This document shows, piece after piece, positions 57,401-64,000 of a stretch of 64,000 nucleotides of DNA (positions are counted from its first letter, which is position 1; every line of letters begins with the position of its first letter). The stretch is from RYN-230 sp963829725. GTDB taxonomy: Bacteria; Actinomycetota; Actinomycetes; Streptosporangiales; Streptosporangiaceae. The position numbers and the translations under genes were made by a program. The DNA lies in assembly GCA_963829725.1 (NCBI GenBank), contig CAWHJW010000021.1, positions 62,001 to 126,000 of the forward strand, written 5' to 3'. Under the pieces are notes generated by a model, which saw only the letters and a program-made list of their open reading frames with translations, was not told the DNA's origin and made no database searches.

Positions 57401-58803
57401 AGGAGAGCGTGGTATTCCGGGTTGTTCGCGTCCAGCCGGATCGCTTCGCGAAACAGTCTCTGAGCCTCCGGGTGCCGCCCTGTGGCGTGGAGGGCGCGCC
57501 CGAGCTCCGCCCGGTACTCGGCAGCACCTTGATCATCTTGCACCAGCTCACGAAGGAGCTTTTCAGCCTGGGCGAAATTCCCCTGAGCCGACAAGGCCCG
57601 GGCCACCGCAGGCCCGGTGGGCCGGGTTGGACCGATCGAGGCGCATGGCCTCGCGGAATAGCTTCTCAGCATCGGAATGCTTCCCCCGGCTGAGCAGTGC
57701 CTGGCCCAGATCAGCCTGGTAACCGGGGTTTGCCGGGTCAAGCTCGACCGCTTTCCGCAGTTCGCGCTCGGCGTCATCCAGGCTTTCCTGGCTGAGGAGG
57801 GCACGGCCAAGATCAGCACGATGCGCTGGCTGCCCTGGTTCGGCCCGCACCGCTTGGCGGAAGGCTATTTCCGCCGCTTCGTAGAGTCCTTGAGCAGCCA
57901 AGGCGTGGCCAAGTCCGGCGTGGTAAGCAGCGTTGTCGGGCTCGGCCCGGGCCGCTCGCCGGAACGCCGCCTCTGCCTCCCTGTGCCGGGTCTGGTGCGC
58001 CAGGATCGAGCCCAGGCCGCCGTGGGCGGGTGCAGAATCGGGCCGAAGCAGGACTGCTTCCCGGAACGCCGCTTCCGCCTCGGCGAACAGGCCCAGGCGG
58101 CCAGGGCCTGGCCCAGGCCGATATGGGCAGGTGCTGAGCTCGGGAGAAGCTGGATCGATTCCCGGAACGCAGCCTCCGCCTCGGCCAGCCGGCCCTGGCC
58201 AGCCAAGGCCTGGCCCAGGTGCGTGTGATAAGCCGGGACGGCCGGGTCCAGCGTGATGGTCTCTCTGAAGAGCACCTCCGCGTCGGCGTGCCTTCCCTGC
58301 CCGGCCAGGGCCTGGCCAAGATCATCCCGATAACCGGGGTTGCCGGTGTCGCGCTGGGCAGCTTCCCGGAGACTTGATTCCGCGGCCTGGTATCTTCCCT
58401 GGTCGGCCAGCGCACGACCAAGACCCGCATAGTGGGAGGCGGTCTCGGGCCCGACGTGCACCGCCTGCTGGAACGCCGCTTCCGCCTCGGCGTGCCTCCC
58501 CTGCCGGGACAGGTTCCGGCCGAGGTCAGCGTGGAATTCGGGTTTGTCTGGCTCGCGCTGCAATGCCTTGACGAACGCCTCTTCTGCCTCAGGCTGCCGT
58601 CCCAGCGCTGACAAGACCCGGCCGACTAGCGCGTGGTATTCAGCATGGCCGGGCTGAAGCCGGGTGCAATCCCGGAACAGGCTCTCGGCCTCGGCATAGC
58701 GCTGCAGGCGGAGCAGGAGTTTCCCCAGCTCCGCCTTGGGTATCGGGTTGTCCGGCTCGATCCGCACCTTTTCTCTAAGCCGGGCAATGTCATCCTCACT
58801 CAT
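54487..58803 (-). CDS. Giant TPR protein with transmembrane P-loop NTPase (two compensating frameshifts)
   Basis: ATG 58803. About 20 consecutive 34-residue TPRs (for example AEAEAAFRESIQLLPSSAPA, YHAELGRSLFAQKRYAQSEE) fill residues 1–680. TM helices lie near 796–815 and just after, and the NTPase has Walker A AGPRGSGKTE (about 936), two inserted TM helices (about 1014–1064) and Walker B VVIAIDELDKM (about 1155). TM helices between Walker A and B are typical of KAP-type NTPases. A missing base near 58097 and an extra base near 57607 put about 165 codons out of frame; correcting both gives 1438 aa. Its stop overlaps the CHAT gene start. Role: membrane-bound sensor/switch (inference). Confidence 0.85.
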
Positions 58804-58880
58804 GCCGGCCCTTTAGCTGCTCTACACCACGTCACGTCCCGCGATGAGCTTCCATCGGGATGTATCCACCCAGCCACGGC

Positions 58881-60443
58881 TCACCCCCTGACCGCGGTCA
58901 TGCCGACCATGCGGGCGAGCCGCTCGGTTTCCACGCTGTCAACTACGCCTTCCACGAACGCCTCGAGCGTGAGCTCGCGGCCAGATACTGGTTCGTGCGC
59001 GATGACGGTCAAGCGCCCGTCGATGGCGATCTTCACGGTGATCCTGATGACTGAACCTGCAGGCAGCGCCCCCAGTTCGGCCAGCTCTCCATCGAGAACC
59101 CGGCAGTTGTGCGCCACCTCAGCTGACGGGGACGAGCCGGCCTGCTCGTAGACCTGGATCCGGACCGACTCCTGATGGTTGAGGATGGTGCCGAACCTCT
59201 CCTCGGCCCGGCTGACCGGCAGCGGCGTGTTCGCCTGAACCAGGTGCTCGATAAAGCTCCGGGCCCCGGAAGGGTCGTGGCTGTCCTCGACCAGGATGCC
59301 CACCCCGCGGGGCGCGACGGTAGCGATCCTTCCTGCTGCCGGGCGTCCGGTGGACTGGGTCAGCGCGGCCAGCTGGGGGGTAGCCAGGATCTGGTGGGCA
59401 CGCAGGGCGGCGCCCTTGGCGACGGCCAGATCGGGCTCGACCAGCCGCGGGGTGATGCCCAGTAGCGAGGTCAGCCGTCCGGAAAGGGCCGGGATCCGGC
59501 TCGATCCGCCCACCATGACCACGTCATCGATCGCTCCGGCACCTGCTGACCGGGCCGAAGCGAGGACCCGCTCGATGATCTCGGCGGTGGTGTCGAAGAG
59601 ATCGCCGCAGGCCGCCTCCAGATCGCCCCGGCTGACGGTGACCGTGACCCGCCCGGCGGACGTGCTGACGACGACATCGCGTGATGTCCGCGCGCTCAGC
59701 TCTTTCTTGGCTGCCTCGACGTCGAGCGCGAGGTTGCTGACCCGGCGCCCGTCCTCGGCGAAGGCGTCAAACTCGGCCGGGGGAATGAGGTGCTCCAGCC
59801 GTTCGAGCACCAGGTCGAGCAGGCGCTGATCGACATCAGCGCCGCCCAGCTGATGGTGGCCATCGGTGGCCAGCACGGTGACCACCCCGTCTGCGATACG
59901 CAGCACGGTGGTGTCGAAGGTCCCGCCGCCCAGGTCGTAGACCAGGACGGTCCGGGTCCCGGTCGTGGCCAGCCCGTAGTGGGCAGCGGCCGCGACCGGC
60001 TCATCGAGCAGTTCCAGCACGTCCAGCCCGGCGATGACGCCGGCCTGATAAGTAGCCTCCCGCTCAGCCAGGCCGAAATAGGCCGGGACTGTGATGACCA
60101 CGCGCGGCCGCCCGGCCAAACCCCCCGGCGCGGCCGCGGCGAGCTGTCGCAGGATAAGCGCGGACACCGATTCCGGGGTGTGCTCCTGTCCGCCGAGCAT
60201 CAACGGGAAGTGGGTGCCCATCTGCCGTTTGATGAGCCGCACACCGCTTCCGGGCTCGGCGGCCGCGGCCTGGAGCGCCTCTTCGCCTACGACCACCCCG
60301 CTGCCGGGCTCGAAGAAGACGACCGACGGCGTGGTCTCACTCCCGAGGGCGTTGCGCAGGATCACGATCCTGCCCTGGCCGTCGATGGACGCGGCGACAG
60401 AGTTGGTCGTGCCCAGGTCGATGCCGAGGACGGGGCGGCTCAC
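58881..60443 (-). CDS. Hsp70 (DnaK-like) chaperone 1 without C-terminal lid
   Basis: GTG 60443 is chosen because homology starts there (SRPVLGIDLGTTNSVAAS) and it overlaps the upstream microprotein stop (GTGA); the longer ORF upstream is spurious. 520 aa: ATPase domain with GIDLGTTNS (7–15), VYDLGGGTFDTTV (about 167–178) and VMVGGSSRIP (about 307–316), then a short substrate-binding β-domain (IATVAPRGVGILVEDSHDPS, VRIQVYEQAGSSPSAEVAHN). The lid is missing, as in Hsp70-2. Sequence divergence between the two suggests distinct clients rather than recent duplication. Confidence 0.92.
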   Translation of the reverse strand: MSRPVLGIDLGTTNSVAASIDGQGRIVILRNALGSETTPSVVFFEPGSGVVVGEEALQAAAAEPGSGVRLIKRQMGTHFPLMLGGQEHTPESVSALILRQLAAAAPGGLAGRPRVVITVPAYFGLAEREATYQAGVIAGLDVLELLDEPVAAAAHYGLATTGTRTVLVYDLGGGTFDTTVLRIADGVVTVLATDGHHQLGGADVDQRLLDLVLERLEHLIPPAEFDAFAEDGRRVSNLALDVEAAKKELSARTSRDVVVSTSAGRVTVTVSRGDLEAACGDLFDTTAEIIERVLASARSAGAGAIDDVVMVGGSSRIPALSGRLTSLLGITPRLVEPDLAVAKGAALRAHQILATPQLAALTQSTGRPAAGRIATVAPRGVGILVEDSHDPSGARSFIEHLVQANTPLPVSRAEERFGTILNHQESVRIQVYEQAGSSPSAEVAHNCRVLDGELAELGALPAGSVIRITVKIAIDGRLTVIAHEPVSGRELTLEAFVEGVVDSVETERLARMVGMTAVRG

Positions 60444-60616
60444 CCGTGGCCCGCCTGGGTGTTGGTCCGCAGCCAGCCCGTCGCGTGGCTGGTGATTCCG
60501 CCCAGGCCACCGAGCGGTCCCCGGCCGCTCAGGCCCAGCCCGAAGAGGAGCAGCAGCAGGACAGTGATCGTCACCGCCGCGACGCGGAAGATCACGAACG
60601 TGAGCGGGATCTTCAT
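60440..60616 (-). CDS. 58-aa membrane microprotein between GTPase and Hsp70
   Basis: ATG at 60616 overlaps the GTPase stop (ATGA), and its TGA at 60440–60442 overlaps the Hsp70 GTG (GTGA). It encodes MKIPLTFVIFRVAAVTITVL, then LLLLFGLGLSGRGPL and a Gly-rich end with GWLRTNTQAGHG. One clear transmembrane helix covers residues 5–28. The double overlap makes translation very likely. No family recognised; a small regulator or anchor for the neighbouring membrane GTPase or Hsp70 is a guess. Confidence 0.75.
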   Translation of the reverse strand: MKIPLTFVIFRVAAVTITVLLLLLFGLGLSGRGPLGGLGGITSHATGWLRTNTQAGHG

Positions 60617-63099
60617 AGCTGTGCCTTCGCGCTCGAACCCTGGTCACCGTTCACCGGGCTGCCGGGGGCGCGCGCCGGGCAGGCCGTGTCCGGGTCCTCC
60701 GGGAGCCGCAGGCCCCGGGATGCGAGCAGCCAGCGCAGCGGGGCGCCGGGGTCGTAGGACGTACTGCTCCCTCTGGCGGCGAGCGAAGCCACCGCGAAGT
60801 ACCGGGCCTCGGCAAAATCTCGCCGGGCCGACAGCACCAGATTGTGCACGCCGCCGTGCATCAGCCAGTCCGCGATCGCGTCCGACTCCTCGGGCAGGTC
60901 CATGCCGCCCAGGGCCAGCAGGTCAGCTTTGGAGATCACGATGGCGAGCCGCTGCCCGGTCGCTGCCACGCCGTTGTCGCGCAGGCGTGAGACCACCTCC
61001 CCGTACGCGGTCTCCGGATCACCGGCGGCGGCGTGAGCCTGCCGGATGGCCGTGGCGTTCTGCCCGGCCATCTGGTCACGGACCGAGCCGATGGAAAACG
61101 GGTCGAGCACGTAGACCAGCCCGTTTCCGTGATCCAGGAAGCCGAGCGAGTCCTGCATCTGCGTGCCCTGGTAGACCTCGCCCGCAGCGTCGAACAGGTG
61201 GAGCAGGGTGCTGCCCGCACCCTTACCTAGCTGGCAGGTCAGGGCGGTCGGCAGCCCGAACGAGGTCTTCACGGTGTCGCGTCCCGACCGGATCAGGTCC
61301 AGTGCGACGGTGGCCTGGTTCTCCGACTCCTCGTCCGGGAAGCCGAGCGGGATCTGGGCCCGGCTGGTGGTGTCGACGAGACTGTCCAGCCCCGAGAACA
61401 GGAAGCGGGTCTTGCCTGCTGACGTGTCCCCGAAGATCGGGATGCGGACGTCGCGCAGCGTCCCGGAGCCCGCTCGGAGGGGTTTCGCGCATTTCTGGCA
61501 GACCGCCGAGAGGCGCCAGGCGGCACGAAGCACCATGGTCGGCAGCAGCGTCCCGCAGTCGCAGCGGCGGGCGAACAGGCCGAGCCGCCCGGGCCGGAGA
61601 TCACGATGCAGCTTCGAGCAGCCCGGGCAGCGGTAGGCGGGCCGGGGCATGACCTGGTAGCAGTGCGGGCAGGACGCCTCGGCCCGCTTCAGCTTGTGCC
61701 AGGAACTCTCGGCACCGCGGAGCAGCAGCACGGCGGCCGTGAACACCGCCATGCTGGCCGCGGCACAGATCAAGGTGACCAGGGCGAACAGCACGGCCAG
61801 CAGGATGGTGGTGAGGCCCGCGATGAGCAGGCAGGTCAGGGCCACGACCGAGATGGGCAGCAGCAGGATCCAGGCGAGGGGCCTGCCCGGCCACTTCCAC
61901 AGCTTCCGGTAGCTGGCCCGCCGCTCGGCCTCGATCCGGGCCAGGTCGGCCCACGCCTGCCGGAGCGGGTAGTAGGGCCAGGCTAGGTCCGGCCAGAACT
62001 CCCCGGGCTTGACTGGGTGGTCTTTCATACGCTCGGCCCGGTAGGCCGTCGGTGAGATGACGTTCGGGCGCAGAGCCAGGCCGGCCAGGACGCTGAGCAC
62101 GCTCAGCACCAGGCCGAGCAGGAGCCCTGGGCCTGCCAGGATGATCAGGATAGTCAGGGCCGGGCCTCCCAGCTGGGCGGTCAGGAGTTTCGCAGCGGAA
62201 GGCTTCAGGCAGGCCGGGATGGAGTCCGTGTGCCCGCCAGACTGCCCAGTGCGGCCGGCGGGATCGTAGATCTTGACCCACCGCACCGAGGGGAACTGCC
62301 GGAGGGTCGGCATGATCTCGGTGGCGACGGTGATCGCCGACCCTCCGCTGTTACAGCCGCCGGTCAGCTGGACTCGTGCCACGCCGTGATGGATCCCCAG
62401 CGGCCTGAAGCCTGTGGCACCGGAGGTCACGAACCGCAGCCCGCGGTCCTGCTCCGCCTGGGTCGGTCCGGCGAACAGCCGTTGAAGCGCGCTGGATTCT
62501 GTAGCCGGACGGATCACCGGACGCGACACCGGCTGGGTTACGACCGCTCCGAACACGCTGCGCGAGTCGGCGAAGTAGTCGCGGACTCCGGCGGTCTGGT
62601 AAGGCGTGCGCACCTTCACGGCCACCCGGTCACGGGGCAGGGCAGACAGGCGAAAACGCTCGCGCCGGGCCAGCACGACCTCGAAGCTGACCGATTTCGG
62701 GTGATCGGCGATCGTCGCCACCTGCATCACGCCGGGCAGGGCGTAGCTGCGGCTGGCCGGCCCGTAGGCGGACAGCCCGCGGCTGTTCTTTCCTGTGGCG
62801 CGGGAGAACGTCACCAGCAGCCGGGAGCGCCGGCCGCTGCTCAGCACCGGGCCGCCGGGGAGCCGGGATACGTAACGGGCGGTGGAGTGGCGGGGCAGGG
62901 CCCCGCTGAACGTGAAGACAAGCTCGTCGTAGCCCCGGTGATGAGAGGCGCTGAGCGCGACGAGGACGGGAACAGGCGTGCGGGCAGGCGCCACTGCCGC
63001 AGCGATGGCCGGGCTGGCCGGGCCGAGCGCAGCCACGCCCGCCAGAACCAGGACCGTGGCGCCCCCGCGCAGCCGCGGGACGAGCCCGATCGTCATCAT
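60613..63099 (-). CDS. Membrane GTPase with secreted AMIN/GerMN-like region, zinc ribbon and cytosolic GTPase
   Basis: ATG 63099 overlaps the upstream stop (ATGA). The 828-aa order is: signal peptide (ATVLVLAGVAALGPASPAIA); AMIN-like β-domain (about 40–165; VATIADHPKSVSFEVVLARR); GerMN-like domain (about 205–315; GVARVQLTGGCNSGGSAITV); TM helix (about 308–342); TM hairpin (about 403–458); zinc-ribbon cysteines (CPHCYQVMP, CPGCSKLH, CDCG, CQKCAKPL; about 476–545). The GTPase follows, with P-loop GDTSAGKTR (about 552), LFDAAGE (about 636) and NKxD-like ISKADLL (about 725). The GTPase resembles the 'double-GTPase' groups of actinobacterial conflict systems. It probably senses the envelope and signals inward (inference). 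Confidence 0.85.
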   Translation of the reverse strand: MMTIGLVPRLRGGATVLVLAGVAALGPASPAIAAAVAPARTPVPVLVALSASHHRGYDELVFTFSGALPRHSTARYVSRLPGGPVLSSGRRSRLLVTFSRATGKNSRGLSAYGPASRSYALPGVMQVATIADHPKSVSFEVVLARRERFRLSALPRDRVAVKVRTPYQTAGVRDYFADSRSVFGAVVTQPVSRPVIRPATESSALQRLFAGPTQAEQDRGLRFVTSGATGFRPLGIHHGVARVQLTGGCNSGGSAITVATEIMPTLRQFPSVRWVKIYDPAGRTGQSGGHTDSIPACLKPSAAKLLTAQLGGPALTILIILAGPGLLLGLVLSVLSVLAGLALRPNVISPTAYRAERMKDHPVKPGEFWPDLAWPYYPLRQAWADLARIEAERRASYRKLWKWPGRPLAWILLLPISVVALTCLLIAGLTTILLAVLFALVTLICAAASMAVFTAAVLLLRGAESSWHKLKRAEASCPHCYQVMPRPAYRCPGCSKLHRDLRPGRLGLFARRCDCGTLLPTMVLRAAWRLSAVCQKCAKPLRAGSGTLRDVRIPIFGDTSAGKTRFLFSGLDSLVDTTSRAQIPLGFPDEESENQATVALDLIRSGRDTVKTSFGLPTALTCQLGKGAGSTLLHLFDAAGEVYQGTQMQDSLGFLDHGNGLVYVLDPFSIGSVRDQMAGQNATAIRQAHAAAGDPETAYGEVVSRLRDNGVAATGQRLAIVISKADLLALGGMDLPEESDAIADWLMHGGVHNLVLSARRDFAEARYFAVASLAARGSSTSYDPGAPLRWLLASRGLRLPEDPDTACPARAPGSPVNGDQGSSAKAQL

Positions 63100-64000
63100 C
63101 GCGCGTCCTTGCCGCGACCGCGAAGGCCGCGGTGCCGGGTCGCTGCCTCGTACCCGGCCAGGCGAGTCCAGGCCTTGACGCACTCCGGGGGGAGCCCGTC
63201 GCGCACCCGGTAAAACCAGTCTTCCCGTTCGGCCGGGCTGAGCTTGGCCCCGTGGTCGCCGATCGTGTCCGCGATGCGCGACTTGAGGTTTCCCGCCAGC
63301 GTCGAATCCTCATGCCAGCACACGCCTTCCATGACGGCGCGGATGGCCTGGTCTCCACTCAGCTCCCGGCTCCATTGATCGATGAACAGCCCGGGCAGCG
63401 GGGAGGGAAGCCGGCCGAGCACCCGGGCGCCAAGCCCGGGGTCCGGCAGGTCGAGGCACGCCTGCAGGAGGCCGCCGATCCTGGCCCTGGTGACCACGGG
63501 GTCTATGCCGCCCAGATGCTCCAGCCAGCGGGCCATCCACGAAGGTTCATCGCGGAAACGAGTCGAGGTGGTGGCATGGACGAAGTCGTGCACGGCACGG
63601 TCTTCGGCGAGCAGGTGGACGTACCGCTCCCCACGAGGCAGCGCGCGGTGGCGATCGAGGAGGTCGAGAGCGTCCAGGGTTTGTGCTGTGGGCCGGGCGG
63701 CAGAGCGGTCGATCTGCTCGGCCGCCAGCCGGATCACTTCCGGCGCGGGGCGGACAGAGTCGGGGAGGGCCTGCAGGACCGAGAACGCCTCGGCCGGGCC
63801 GAGCGCCCGCCACTCGACGAGCGTCCGCTGGATGCTGGCGAAGGCCGCCGCAGAGTGCCCCGCCTGCCGGGCCTGCGTGATGAGCGCGCTCAGCCGGCTC
63901 AGTCGCTGCTGACCCGCGAGCGCCCGGACCGCCGCCGCCTGGAGGTGGCAGTACAGCGGGTCAGCCAGGTCACCCGGCCGGTCGGCGAAGTGGCGCCAGA
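63096..64000 (-). CDS. Helical protein at the start of the visible operon (partial, runs off the right edge)
   Basis: The frame is open to the window edge, so the start lies beyond 64000. The visible 300 residues are almost entirely α-helical with HEAT/TPR-like composition: LADPLYCHLQAAAVRALAGQ, ALPDSVRPAPEVIRLAAEQI, TLDALDLLDRHRALPRGERY, SWMARWLEHLGGIDPVVTRA and WFYRVRDGLPPECVKAWTRL. The stop overlaps the GTPase start by 4 nt, which ties the two proteins together. It may be a GTPase-associated scaffold or helical effector adaptor; no domain is recognised with certainty. Confidence 0.7.
   Translation of the reverse strand, partial: WRHFADRPGDLADPLYCHLQAAAVRALAGQQRLSRLSALITQARQAGHSAAAFASIQRTLVEWRALGPAEAFSVLQALPDSVRPAPEVIRLAAEQIDRSAARPTAQTLDALDLLDRHRALPRGERYVHLLAEDRAVHDFVHATTSTRFRDEPSWMARWLEHLGGIDPVVTRARIGGLLQACLDLPDPGLGARVLGRLPSPLPGLFIDQWSRELSGDQAIRAVMEGVCWHEDSTLAGNLKSRIADTIGDHGAKLSPAEREDWFYRVRDGLPPECVKAWTRLAGYEAATRHRGLRGRGKDAR

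Noticed and set aside
59790..61652. 620-aa plus-strand ORF
   Set aside because: Antisense to the Hsp70-1, microprotein and GTPase genes; Arg/Pro-rich composition without any domain, typical of high-GC shadow frames.

Overview
High-GC DNA with actinobacterial protein families throughout: MarR/TetR/HxlR regulators, DrrAB-type exporter remnants, GNAT–acyl-CoA synthetase fusions, KaiB/KaiC, CHAT protease and GerMN/AMIN-like domains. GTG/TTG starts and 4-bp stop/start overlaps are common. The source looks like a developmentally complex Actinomycetota member. I cannot name a genus from the sequence alone.

1–12 kb: a mobile-element graveyard. It holds a complete IS5-like element with perfect 18-bp ends, two serine-recombinase N-terminal remnants, decayed MarR/PP2C/TetR/DrrA/DrrB/MMPL/XRE genes, and a few apparently functional genes (MarR–CLC chloride transporter pair, phosphodiester glycosidase). 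11.3–13.1 kb is an ISKra4-like element. 13.1–16.9 kb has a GNAT–ADP-forming acyl-CoA synthetase divergent from a broken phosphoribosyltransferase. 16.8–18.8 kb has a broken integrase-type transposase and a small membrane protein.

19.09–26.70 kb: a composite IS66-type transposon with 8-bp target duplications (CTCTTATG) and 103-bp inverted ends. It carries an S9 peptidase as cargo. Its own tnpC is split by a 3.6-kb element encoding a large serine recombinase and small accessory genes. An IS1634-like transposase follows.

28.7–46.9 kb: metabolic and stress genes among remnants. These include two more GNAT–acyl-CoA synthetase paralogues, a kaiC–kaiB–(kaiB2 pseudo) operon, an acyl-CoA ligase, two phasin-like small proteins (one with a perfect promoter palindrome), and decayed HAD, STAS, vanadium haloperoxidase and HxlR genes.

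46.9–64 kb (running off the right edge): one long minus-strand operon with 4-bp overlaps at four of its junctions. In transcription order it holds a helical protein (partial), a membrane GTPase with a secreted-side AMIN/GerMN-like region, a 58-aa membrane microprotein, a lidless Hsp70, a giant TPR–transmembrane P-loop NTPase, a TPR–CHAT protease, a second lidless Hsp70, a helical protein and a GATase-like protein. It has the parts of an NTP-dependent, protease-effector signalling or conflict system and is the most interesting part of the window. Several genes here and elsewhere carry single-base indels in short G/C runs. These may be real inactivation, phase variation or sequencing error.
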